Shown one piece after another: positions 40,744-50,436 of a DNA stretch of 64,000 bases. The stretch covers positions 177,848 through 241,847 of the forward strand of contig JADJOA010000001.1 of the NCBI GenBank assembly GCA_016714005.1. The letters are read 5' to 3'. Within the stretch, counting starts at the first letter, position 1. Every line of letters begins with the position of its first letter. The stretch comes from Bacteroidota bacterium (GTDB taxonomy: Bacteria > Bacteroidota > Bacteroidia > AKYH767-A > OLB10). The notes below the pieces were generated by a model. The model searched no databases and had not been told where the DNA came from. It saw only the letters and a program-made list of their open reading frames with translations. Position numbers and translations under genes: made by a program.

Positions 40744-41910
40744 TTTTTTGTTAGAATTTTAGTGATCAAATGGGATGTTTTTTGCCAAGTTAAATCAATA
40801 GAGTCCTTAAACAATAAACAAAAGTATGCAGGCAAAATAAATTCGACAGGCTCTATTTTTATTCTGTTAGAGTTCTCAAATCCTAAGTACATTATTACGA
40901 TTAAAAAGATTGAATACAATAAAATAAATCCATGTAACCACAAATGCTTCATTTTGGATTTTGAAATTTTTGTCTGTAGATAGAAAACAAAATTAAATAA
41001 GCCGCACCCTAAGAAAACAAAAAAATATTTTAGACACCAATTCAGTTGATTTATATATTCATTATTAGCAACCATAGAAATAACTTGCGCATTGTATACT
41101 ACACCTGGCATGTCTGCGTGGGAGATTCCAGAGAATTTATTTAATGGTGTAAAGTGCTGGTCGTTTAAATCATTGACTGAACCAAATAAAACGATTTTGT
41201 TTTTAATTGCTTCAGGTTTAATAGGAATTTCTTTATAGATTTTAAAAAGTCCATCAATATCCTCAGCAGAGCGATAATTTATAATTTCACTTTTATTAGC
41301 CCGATCAATAATATTTTTAATGGCATGTTCGCCAAATGCGGTTTTAATAATCTTTACAGCAAAACTTGTGTCAACAATCGAATTAATTTCTTTAAGTGGT
41401 TTAAAGTAGCGTTTATGTTTGTTTCTTTTCTCTGTCTCTACATATCCAGAATGGCGCGACAAAGCGGTTTCACTGTTTAGGAGAAGGGAATAAAGTCCGG
41501 TATCAGGCAAAAAATTACCTATAGTATCTACTCTTGCAAACACGATTGAGTCATTGTGTATATTGATAACGTTAACCAAATCGTTTGAAATAGCCATATC
41601 TTCCTCTTTAAGAAACCAAAAGTCTAGACCTACAACTTTTGGGTGTAATAAAAATACCGAGTCTATTTTCTGAGCTATTCTTCCTCTGTTATCTTCGGTA
41701 CAATCAATAACTACAATCAAAGAATCAGCCTCCCTTTTTTCTTTTTAGTTTTGAAAAATACAGATCGGATAATTCAAAGTCTTCAATTGGATTTTCAATC
41801 GGATTAATTTTATTTATAGAATGCAATATAGACGAAAGTCCACAACTTATAATATAATAAATTACTAAAGACCGAACGGTAAAAGATAAAACAATAAAAG
41901 CACTTTTCAT
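40740..41910 (-). CDS. CHASE2-domain membrane protein (one frameshift)
   Basis: About 388 residues. N-terminal membrane helix (FIVLSFTVRSLVIYYIISCG), then, after a break near 41730, an extracellular CHASE2 sensor (LIVVIDCTEDNRGRIAQKID, HPKVVGLDFWF, KNKIVLFGSVNDLNDQHFTP, MPGVVYNAQVISM) and three C-terminal helices (YFFVFLGCGLFNFVFYL, WLHGFILLYSIFLIVIMYLG, FILPAYFCLLF). No kinase or cyclase follows, so output is likely through partners. CHASE2 proteins occur beside CHAT/caspase proteases in cyanobacteria and Bacteroidota. Confidence 0.8.
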
Positions 41911-42016
41911 TACTTATTAAATGTCATTTTTAAAATGAATATTTACGAAAATATATAAAAATCGTTTTTATTAAGCAATGATTGATTTTATATTTAATCA
42001 CATACTAAACATGTGA

Positions 42017-42132
42017 TGAACATTCAAAACTGGCTGGAAGTTTTAAAGAACGACAAGAAATTTATTTTCTCAGCAGCATCACATGCACAAAAGGCTGTTG
42101 AGTATTTACATGGGTTGCAACCAACCTCGTAA
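42017..42132 (+). pseudogene. Duplicated 3' end of ardC
   Basis: Reads MNIQNWLEVLKNDKKFIFSA and on to YLHGLQPTS, matching the last ~37 residues of the ArdC gene (from 36098) at both protein and DNA level. The upstream 85% of the gene is absent. Confidence 0.85.
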
Positions 42133-42592
42133 TTCTTCTTTTCATCAGCAACAACCTAACTCAAAGGAGAGAAAAAAGATGGAACTATTTACCAAAGAAC
42201 AGCTTGATCAGCTTTACCGAAATGGTTCGCCTATGCACACAGGAAAAGATCATTTTCCAGTTATAAAGCTCTTTATACCGGATGCGCAATGCACCTGGCT
42301 CATAACTGAAATGATAGATGACGAAACGCTTTTTGGTTTATGCGATTTAGGAATGGGGGTTCCTGAATTGGGCTACGTCAATATCGAAGAACTCAAATCA
42401 ATTCGAGGTCCATTAAAATTGAAGATCGAACGCGATTTATTTTTTGAGGCGAAGCATCCATTAAGTGTTTACACAGAAGCTGCTCGTTGGAATCAACTTA
42501 TTGTTTGCAATGAAAAAGAGCTATTAACAGCTAAAAATAGAACTTCGAAAAAATCAAACTCATTAAATTTAAAACTAAATAATACTTTTTAA
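42022..42592 (+). repeat. Segmental duplication of 36098-36661 (ardC 3' end plus DUF2958)
   Basis: Direct repeat: ardC tail, the short intergenic space and DUF2958 occur twice in the same order and strand. Copy 2 is diverged, more at third positions. The 5.36 kb between the copies carries the caspase, FecR and CHASE2 genes. Confidence 0.85.
42179..42592 (+). CDS. DUF2958 protein, copy 2
   Basis: 137 residues, intact. Close paralogue of 36257-36661: MELFTKEQLDQLYRNGSPMH, VIKLFIPDAQCTWLITEM, TLFGLCDLGMGVPELGY, LKIERDLFFEAKHP. The C-terminal ~20 residues differ. ATG 42179 behind aaaggag; the longer upstream frame comes from the ardC relic. Confidence 0.88.
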   Translation: MELFTKEQLDQLYRNGSPMHTGKDHFPVIKLFIPDAQCTWLITEMIDDETLFGLCDLGMGVPELGYVNIEELKSIRGPLKLKIERDLFFEAKHPLSVYTEAARWNQLIVCNEKELLTAKNRTSKKSNSLNLKLNNTF

Positions 42593-42642
42593 GAACAAAC
42601 TGGGAGAATACCAATAATGGTAATTAATTAAATTGTAGAAAG

Positions 42643-44361
42643 TTAGATCAATTTTGTAATACTGATTTCTTTTTGCATTAATGATGCAAAATTCACATCA
42701 TGCGTAATAAATAAAACCGTCTTCCCAGCTAAATAATCAGTAATTTCCTTTACCAGTTTATTTGCTGTCGTCTTATCCAAAGCACTTGTCATTTCATCAA
42801 AAATAAAAATTGTTGCTCCATGCTTTAAAATGGTTCTTGCAATACCAATTCGTTGCTTTTGACCATTACTTAAATTCACCCCATTTTCTCTTATCAAACT
42901 ATTATAACCTTCATCCAATCCTGAAATAAAATCATGAATATGTGCACACTTACATGCAGCAATAACCTTTTCCATTGAAGCAGTCGGATCAAAAAGAATA
43001 AGATTTTCTAATATAGTTGTATTGAATAACTGAAGTTCGGATGGCATGTATGAAATTTTATCTTTTCTTAGTTGCTCTAAGCTATATTCCGATATCTCTT
43101 TTCCATCGATATATATACTACCAGATTCTATATCATACAACTTAAGAAGCAAATACCCTAATGTACTTTTTCCGACCCCACTCTCACCTACTAAAGCACA
43201 ATGACAACCTGCTTCAATTTCTATATTTAAGTCTTGAAAGACCTTTATTTTTCTGCCCTTATTATCTTCGTAAGAAAAATAAACATTTTCAAATTTTATA
43301 CTTGAAGCTTGTTGAGAATACTCGGTATGAAAAAACTTAGTTTCAAGACTTCCATGCTCAGAAAAGTTCTCGGAATTTATTACAGTCAAAGATTTATATA
43401 CTTTATCAAGACGTTCCTGTATTTTTTTAAAAGTATCAGAGAAATTATTAACGGCAAAGTTTATTTGCAACATATACAAGATGGTTATGGTTGTAATCTC
43501 AATGTTTTCGAGGGTATTGTTACCTCTTAAGTTTATCTCAAAAAGAATCAGAATAAAGCCAAATGAAATCATTATAGCATTTAGGAATTCATATATAGCT
43601 TCTTTTCTATGGCGAGACGAAAACTGCATTTCTTCTTGGGAAGCAAGATTATTTATACAATGCCTAAAATGATTTTCACGACCACTTGCTTTTAAAAGCT
43701 TTATATTGAAAAACTGATCAATTATTGTAGAGGTAAGTTGGTCGTATACTTGGTCTGCCTTTTTACGGTTCAGTTTTACTCGTCTTGAAATCCAATTGTT
43801 AACTCCCCACTCTGAAAGAGCAAAAATTATCATGAGGATTGAAATTATTGGATCATAGAATGCTAAAGTTATTATTGGGAAAATAAAAGAGCTCAATAAT
43901 GAAAGTCCGTCACCTCTCAAAAACCGTATTATTCCTATAGTCCCATTTAAATGATCTCTAAATAAATTATTTATACTTCCGGCTGTTTCTTTATTAAAAA
44001 AACTAATTCTCTTCGAAATAAGATTAGAATGAAATTCTTCAACTAAGACTCTATATTGCTTATCCGAATATTTAACAAAGAAATATTCACCAATAAGTCC
44101 AATAAGAGGAACACAAATCAAGGATATACTAGTTAAGATTAGTAACGAAATTGTAGCTGAATTATTACCTTGAATATATGAAGCAAGTATTTTCCCGAAA
44201 AGAATTACTAATACACATTTTCCAAAAAAATTCTCTATCAATTTAGATAAAAATCCCAACCAAATTGCAGGAACCTGTTTATAAGAAGAAAATACATATT
44301 TCAACACTATCAGGGTTTCCCTAATAGCCTTTGATTTATCTTCATGTGAAGTATTCATCAA
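42643..44361 (-). CDS. ABC exporter (fused membrane and ATPase domains)
   Basis: 572 residues, intact. Six-helix membrane domain at ~30-320 (VLVILFGKILASYI, SISLICVPLIGLIGEYF, LLSSFIFPIITLAFY, IMISFGFILILFEI). The ATPase at ~350-572 has Walker A ALVGESGVGKSTLG, Q-loop MPSELQLF, signature NLSNGQKQRIG, Walker B IFIFDEMTSALD and switch His in VLFITHD. MsbA/peptide-exporter type half transporter, expected to dimerise. No leader-peptidase domain and no bacteriocin-like gene beside it. It is first in a row of minus-strand cargo genes; substrate unknown. Confidence 0.88.
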   Translation of the reverse strand: MMNTSHEDKSKAIRETLIVLKYVFSSYKQVPAIWLGFLSKLIENFFGKCVLVILFGKILASYIQGNNSATISLLILTSISLICVPLIGLIGEYFFVKYSDKQYRVLVEEFHSNLISKRISFFNKETAGSINNLFRDHLNGTIGIIRFLRGDGLSLLSSFIFPIITLAFYDPIISILMIIFALSEWGVNNWISRRVKLNRKKADQVYDQLTSTIIDQFFNIKLLKASGRENHFRHCINNLASQEEMQFSSRHRKEAIYEFLNAIMISFGFILILFEINLRGNNTLENIEITTITILYMLQINFAVNNFSDTFKKIQERLDKVYKSLTVINSENFSEHGSLETKFFHTEYSQQASSIKFENVYFSYEDNKGRKIKVFQDLNIEIEAGCHCALVGESGVGKSTLGYLLLKLYDIESGSIYIDGKEISEYSLEQLRKDKISYMPSELQLFNTTILENLILFDPTASMEKVIAACKCAHIHDFISGLDEGYNSLIRENGVNLSNGQKQRIGIARTILKHGATIFIFDEMTSALDKTTANKLVKEITDYLAGKTVLFITHDVNFASLMQKEISITKLI

Positions 44362-44424
44362 GACTTTCTATGATATAATTTCAAGTCTGGCAAGTTAAAT
44401 TTTAAAGTTAGAGATATTGAATAT

Positions 44425-45423
44425 TTAATTATTATCACTTACACACTTTTCAATAGCATCAATTGCCTTGTATATCTCTACTTCGTCATGAAATGATGGA
44501 TGCACAATGTTTGTCTTTTCTAAGGGGTATTCAATTGCCCGAAAAAATGATTCAAGTTCGGTCTGGTAACCCGCAAAACTATATCCTGTTTCCAGTGTAC
44601 GTGGCTTCCATTGTTTATGCCAACGCTTTCTTAAATCAGAAGAACCAGTCATATTTATTTCTCTCAAACCATTCATTTCAGCAAGAACACCTTTGTTGCT
44701 AAGTACTGATAGATTGACTTGAAAATATGGAGCATATGAAGAAGCAAGTAAATTTCCTACCGCACCGGATTCAAATATAAACTGTACGGTAATTGCAACG
44801 CCCCCATTGATATCAGGCCATACTCTTGCTGCAACGGTATTTTTAATTTTCCCCATTTGGTAAATCATTAAATCAATCGCGTGATTGGCATGGGAAAGGA
44901 GAAAACTACGTAATGGGCTTGAAAGTCCCCACCTGGTTCCTCGAGGCTTAGATGCCATATATCGCATTTCCATGGCTACAGGAACTCCAAAATCTTCATC
45001 TCTAATTGCATTCTGAAGTTCAAGAGCAGAAGTAGAATGCCGTAAATTATGACCCACGCAGGTTACAACATTTTTTTTGGTTGCCAAATCAGCTAAGTAT
45101 TGCAAAGTTTCGGTATTAACAGTTGGAGGCTTCTCTACAAAAACAGGAATTCCATTCTCAATTGAAATTCGACTAATTTCTTCGTGTAATTGGGGAGGCC
45201 CCGCTACTATTACTGCAGTATGACCTTTTAAATCTTTGATGGTGTACTTTTCCTTTATTATAAATTTTGCTAAAGGGCACCAACTTTTAGCCTTTTCAAT
45301 ATTTTCTTGAAGATTATCGCAGACTGTCTTTATCTCCACCGAAGCTATTGCGTTTAGGCTAGGAATCAGATTCTCCAAAGCATGCTCACCACAACCAATT
45401 AATATTACCCGATGTTTTTTCAT
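44425..45423 (-). CDS. Gfo/Idh/MocA-family NAD(P)-dependent oxidoreductase
   Basis: 332 residues, intact. N-terminal Rossmann motif VILIGCGEHALENLIPSL, AVIVAGPPQLHEEIS, and VPVFVEKPPTVNTETL with the conserved Glu-Lys-Pro; C-terminal beta-sheet domain (HNLRHSTSALELQ, FLLSHANHAIDLMIYQMG, VQFIFESGAVGNLLAS). The family oxidises or isomerises sugars and related ring compounds. Start at 45423 (MKKHRVIL), since the upstream residues are outside the fold. Substrate unknown; with the ABC exporter it might act on an exported metabolite. Confidence 0.88.
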   Translation of the reverse strand: MKKHRVILIGCGEHALENLIPSLNAIASVEIKTVCDNLQENIEKAKSWCPLAKFIIKEKYTIKDLKGHTAVIVAGPPQLHEEISRISIENGIPVFVEKPPTVNTETLQYLADLATKKNVVTCVGHNLRHSTSALELQNAIRDEDFGVPVAMEMRYMASKPRGTRWGLSSPLRSFLLSHANHAIDLMIYQMGKIKNTVAARVWPDINGGVAITVQFIFESGAVGNLLASSYAPYFQVNLSVLSNKGVLAEMNGLREINMTGSSDLRKRWHKQWKPRTLETGYSFAGYQTELESFFRAIEYPLEKTNIVHPSFHDEVEIYKAIDAIEKCVSDNN

Positions 45424-45436
45424 ATAAACCACCTTA

Positions 45437-46400
45437 TCATTTAGCGTTATCAGTAAATCCATTCAGCTCACTATCAAACCACTTAAATACATCATTTGCA
45501 ACACTTCGATAATAAATTGTCACGGGGGTGTTTCTTAAATTCCAACGAGTATGAGAATACGGTGAAAGAACTATAACATCAGACTTATGGGGGACTTTTG
45601 ATATAAAACGAAAACAACAATACCAATTTATTTCTTTTAAAAAATGAATTTTAACATCTCTATCAAATGTTTTGCAGCCCGAATCATTATACACCCTTCT
45701 AATATTCGTAATCGTTTTTTCAATCTCCAATCTTACTGCGTCTGAATTCTTATCTAACCTTTTTCCATTAATTGTCTTACAAAATTAGTTTCCTCTGCTG
45801 CAGGGTCTATTATATAAAGATTAAACTTACCCTTATCTTTAAAAACATTGTTAAAGATTGCGCATTATCACGAATCCAACCATCCCATCCTTGAACGACA
45901 AAATCTATAATATTTGAGTGTGAAATCAAATCCTCCCACTTTATTTGCTGCAATACAAATGGCTGATCGAACTTTTTAATAAGATCATGAACACTATTAT
46001 TTAAATTACCTTCTTCCAAAATTAGGTTATCGATCTTTTCAGAATTCATCTGAAAATTCGAATTTATTCTATTAAAATTTGCAGTAACGTTTTCTATACT
46101 CTCTTGAAGACAGATTATTGTCGAACTTTGGCTTGCAATAGTTTTTTGAATTCCTATAAAATCTAGTGCTCTTTCTGCGCCTAACACAAGGCATAGAAGG
46201 CCCAAGCAAGTTAATCCAAATTCAATTCTTAGTTCTATCAAGTGTTCAATCTTTATATTCAACGATTCAACGATTAAATTTTGCAACCCTTTATTTTCAA
46301 GAAGTACAATCAATATTAAAATGAAACCAAACAAAAACAAGGAAACCGTAAGTGCGTGTTTTATGATTTTCTTAAAGATAGATTCGCTTTTCACCTCCAT
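45437..46400 (-). CDS. Membrane-anchored protein with an uncharacterised C-terminal domain (frameshifts)
   Basis: About 320 residues when rejoined. Two N-terminal membrane helices (HALTVSLFLFGFILILIVLL, FGLTCLGLLCLVLGAERAL), a coiled linker, then a domain DFVVQGWDGWIRDNAQSLT, KGKFNLYIIDPAAEETNFVR, VKIHFLKEINWYCCFRFIS and NTPVTIYYRSVANDVFKWF. Breaks near 45850 and in an A5 run at ~45765. The C-terminal alternation of strands and helices, with IIDP and IHFLK strands, recalls PLD-like or nucleoside-binding effector domains, but I cannot assign one. Its stop is 13 bp before the oxidoreductase start. Confidence 0.6.
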
Positions 46401-46464
46401 TTATTTTTATTAAACAAATAAGCACTGTTTTAAAAATTAATAGTGGAACAAAAATAATTTTATT

Positions 46465-46894
46465 TTAATTGCGCAATCTACTATTTCGATCTCTAGCTAC
46501 GTTTAATAGTAATTGAATAAAGTAGATAATTTTTTGCTCTTCTAAACCTTCATAGCGTTTGTCTTCTTCATAGAGGATCATTATTGAATTAAAAAAAGAT
46601 ACTCAAATAGTATCTCCAATTTCTCCCCATGCAACTCCACGCTATGTGTTGTAAACTGCATCACAATTTTTGCTCCTCAGGAAAAAACTCGCAAGAGATA
46701 AGATACGAATAACTTAAAAAAACTTTCTTGCCGTCTTTTAATGTAAAGCAGATATTGCGGTTACTGCTGGCATGAGGATAAAAAGCATTATCGGAATCTT
46801 TTTGTGATTCCGCTTCAGGTTGACTATTCTCTTTAGAAGAATAGTTTCTTTTTATCTCATCAAACCTGAGTTTGAACTTACCATCCTGGCTCAT
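46465..46894 (-). CDS. Small hypothetical protein downstream of the relaxase (frameshifted)
   Basis: About 140 residues: MSQDGKFKLRFDEIKRNYSS, a polar linker, NICFTLKDGKKVFLSYSYLI, then after an indel near 46665 IVMQFTTHSVELHGEKLEIL and, after another near 46580, NSIMILYEEDKRYEGLEE and a C-terminal helix. Follows the relaxase by 87 bp on the same strand. Family not recognised; likely an element-specific accessory gene. Confidence 0.55.
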
Positions 46895-46981
46895 AGTCTC
46901 TTTCTGTTTTTTGTTTTACATGTTTTGTTTTTTCAGGAGCTATCATTTGCTTTTGTATTGTTGGCTCCAAATTCTTTTCTC

Positions 46982-49616
46982 TTATTTTTGTTCCACCATT
47001 TTCTGATGTTTGTTTTGTGTGAGTTCTAATGCCGATTGACGGTCACCCAATTGTGAAGCGTATTCCAGCAAGGCTTCTTTATCATCGGTATAGATATGTG
47101 CCTTGTCCTTTGCGCGTGATGCTGACACATAAAATTGCTTGGCATTGGTAGCGTTAAATGTAGAGGAGGGCTGAGAGATAAATACCTCATCCACCGTTTT
47201 ACCTTGCGAAGCATGAGAGGTCATGCAATAAGCATAGCTGATGTGCCCAAAATTTTTTGGCAGATTGTAAATATTCCGGCTCTGGTAGTTTCGTGCTGTT
47301 ATGATGCCGTCTTTGTCTATTGACACCACTTCCAGATTTTGTCCGTTGGAGAGGCGCCTTTTGTCTATATCATAGCCGTTGCGTGTGATAACAATTTTAT
47401 CGCCTTTTGATAATCCCATTTCCGATTTTTTCAAACACATCAAACTTCTTGATTTTAGAAAAAGGCAGATTGCGTTTGTTGCCAATAGTGTCCTTTAATG
47501 TTAATTGATTTTGATTAATGGAGTCAATCTGCCACTGACTGCCGCGTTTTATCTGTGGTGTATTCTGGTTAAACTGCAATACCATGCCCTCCTGAAAATT
47601 CCTGATGTCTTTTTTTTTGCGCTTCTGTGTGATTAAGGTTGCTGAGTTTGGTTGCCTTTTTATCATGGCTGTCAATCAAATCTTCTTCCTTTAATTTTTG
47701 CCTGAGTGCGGCATTAATTTTATTTCCCTGTTCATGCGTAGGGGATACGATCAACGCTGATTTATTCCGCTTGATGCATTGCATGTAATCTTCTATTAGT
47801 TGTTCATTGGGTTTAAGAGGATCAATGTTTTTGATAAAGCCTATGGAGTCCAAAGTTTCAAAACCTTGTTTGATGTTTCCCTTTGATAAATGCTCCATTG
47901 CCTTTTTATATTCTTCGTTTTTCTGCCGATAAATTTTAGATACCTCTGCCGTTTTAATTCCAGCAACAGTGTTGAGTATGCGTAAAGCATCGCCTCTTAT
48001 CACAGAAGCATGTTGCCGTGTATCGCCTCCTAAAATCAGTCGTGCATTTTTTTCTTTAGCAATTTGAAGCATGGCTTTCATGTCTTTTGTTCCAAGCAGT
48101 CCCGCTTCATCCACCCATAAAAACTGATGGGTTATTCTTTCCTGCATGGAACGGTCATTGATAAATTTTGCAACGGTTTCAGCATCCTTAAATCCTTCTT
48201 CTCTCAAAACTCCCCGTGAGGCTTGAGCAGTCGGAGCAATCGTTATTACTTGTTTGCCTGCCTTTTCAATGTGATGAATAGCTTCTTTCATCAAGGTGGT
48301 TTTACCTGTGCCGGCAGCACCGCGTATGATAGAGATTTGATTGCGCGTTGTTAAAACATGCTCAATAGCTTCCTTCTGCTGACCATCTAAATTTATTTCA
48401 GGCAATGTTTTATAAAGTGGCGTAAACTTTCCCTTTCCTGATTTAGCCAGCTCCACCATTTGTTTTTCTTCCAATAGAACTTCTTTGGTGGTGCAAAGTG
48501 TTTTGTATTTTTCTTTTACGTGAACGATTTTCTTGTTTTGATAAAACTCGCTTTTGATTTCATCAAGTGTTACGGTTGCATCTCCTATGCTATGCTTGTA
48601 TGCTTCTTGCAGAAGTTTTCTTTCACTTACCACCGATGCACGTTCAAAGCTGTGAGAAAGTGTATGCTCGACACAATCTTTTGCTTTTACTTTTCTGGGA
48701 GTTTGCTTTATCTGATTGTGGGTTGTTTCTTTTTCCTTTTCTTCTTTTGTAAGTTCATTAATTTGCCTTTTCCAATCTTCCTTTAATTGCGACATGGTTA
48801 GTCCTTTCTGTTTTTTGGAACGTGTTTTAGCGCCAAGCTCTCCGCGCTTTTTAGGATCATGTATGGCTTTGTCATCGGCAATTTTTTCAATTTCTTTTGT
48901 TCGTTTAGAAAACAGGTCAATCATTTTTGCGATACCCCTTCAATCTCAAAAGCGTTTTTTGTTTTTCGTATGGTGTAACCCTGTTTAATCAACTCATCGG
49001 ATAATCGTTTGTGATAGATGGATTGATAGAAAGATAAATCACGCATTATATCCCTGAACTGTCCGGCTTTGTAGCGTTGCTCTTTTTGGTCGTAAGTCAG
49101 GTTAAGTACAAAGCAGTGGATGTGCATATGCGGATCAGGAACGGAACCTTTAACAGGTCGTGAAGTATGGTGTAGAAAGTCAGCATACAAGAGTTCGCCT
49201 GTTAATCGGTCATCATAGGTTTTGTTTTTTACGTACCCTTGTCTTTTGCATCACGTTCAATATCTTTCATGGTTTCATGGACTGATTTCTCAAAGGCTTT
49301 TTGAATGGAATTATCTTTATTAAGAAATGCCAGAATGGATGCTGATTTTGGAAGATGGAAGTTAATATCGTAACCGATGGTCCGGTTATCCTTGGTTCGT
49401 GGTGTTAATGGTTTGCCAGTTTCGGGATGTCGGTTTTCGCAAAGGGCGAAGAAGTCTTCTTTGGTTACCTTTCCATTGAGCCCCTAAACGCTCCGCCAGC
49501 TTACCATTAAACTTGCCGCCTACTTCCTGCCCTCAAATAATAATCCGAGCGCGAGCGCATCCGTGTAATAGGACTTTGCTTGCCGTCCCGACTTGGCTTT
49601 GTATCATGCGAATCAT
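46982..49616 (-). CDS. MobF-family conjugative relaxase-helicase (TrwC/TraA type), several frameshifts
   Basis: About 870 residues when rejoined. Start MIRMIQSQ at 49616. TrwC relaxase domain: YYTDALALG, FEGQEVGGKFNGKLAERLGL, TIGYDINFHLPKSASILAF, and the metal-binding three-His motif PDPHMHIHCFVLN near 49120. Helicase domain: Walker A IIRGAAGTGKTTLMKE, LWVDEAGLLG, LILGGDTRQHASV, TSHASQGKTVDEVF, FYVSASRAKDK. Breaks near 49560, 49500, 49240, 48925, 47620 and 47430. Nicks at oriT and unwinds the transferred strand. Confidence 0.85.
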
Positions 49617-49777
49617 GCCTGAGAGGATAGGGGGAGTTCTTCGTTAAAGGGCTTTTTCTAAAATTGTTAGTGATAAATAATGCTGCCCTAGGGTGGGCTG
49701 TGCAAGCTTTTCGAGAGCTCCAAATCGTGAGCAGTGCTAAGTTGTTTAACAGTGCGATATTTGCTTACAGACCTATT

Positions 49778-49796
49778 CCCGTAGCGTAGCTATGGG
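49778..49796. other. Hairpin upstream of the relaxase, candidate oriT feature
   Basis: cccgtagc-gta-gctatggg in the ~180-bp gap between the membrane protein and the relaxase. Origins of transfer often lie next to the relaxase gene and carry such repeats; no nick site can be assigned. Confidence 0.3.
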
Positions 49797-49798
49797 CG

Positions 49799-50436
49799 TT
49801 ATTGCATGCTGCTATCCCAATCTGTTTGGCTCTTTTCACCACTGAACAAACGTTCACTTTCTGGCTTTTTTTCTTTATCTGCCTGCTTATAGACTGCCCT
49901 TGTATTTACTACAGATTCACCAAGGCTGCAAGCATCAACAGAAAACCTAAATATTCTCCCATTAAGGCAAGTACTAATCCTGATACTAGAAAAATCATTG
50001 GCTCAAGATTCGTTTCAAATTTTCTCCACGGTTGTTTGGGGTCCATGTTTCTAATAACCAAGGATGATAGTCTCCTCCATAAGCACTGGACTTTCGTAGT
50101 ATGTCAGATGATTGGGCATTTCCATGTGCCGCTTTATAACAGCGATCAAATAAGCAATAGAAAACAAATACCATGAAATGAACCCAAAGCCGGATAAAGT
50201 TCTGGTAAGTAAAAACAGGAGGAGATTCATGCCAAACCGCTGGATTCTTGTACCGCATATACAACAGGTAAGCTGCGGTAATAAGCAGTGGAAACAAAGT
50301 CAGCTTAAGCCAGATGAGTAATGCTTTTGCCCCTAAGGAAAATAATTTTACCAAAATTTTTCGGATAAATACTTCCAGCAATAAAATACTCCAATTAGGT
50401 GCTATGGAGTGACGTATGTGTGAGATCTTGTATCAT
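49799..50436 (-). CDS. Membrane protein coupled to the coupling-protein gene (frameshifts)
   Basis: About 210 residues. Start ATG 50436 overlaps the T4CP stop (ATGA). Membrane helices at LLIWLKLTLFPLLITAAYLL, FIRLWVHFMVFVFYCLF and, in the shifted frame, MIFLVSGLVLALMGEYLGF; between them DRCYKAAHGNAQSSDIL and YHPWLLETWTP. The tail is polar (VYKQADKEKKPESERLFSGE). Breaks near 50400, 49997 and 49915. Probable mobilisation partner of the coupling protein. Confidence 0.6.

Noticed and set aside
49802..50176. Plus-strand frame of 124 codons
   Set aside because: Lies opposite the membrane protein coupled to the T4CP gene, whose minus-strand frames read coherently through the same bases.
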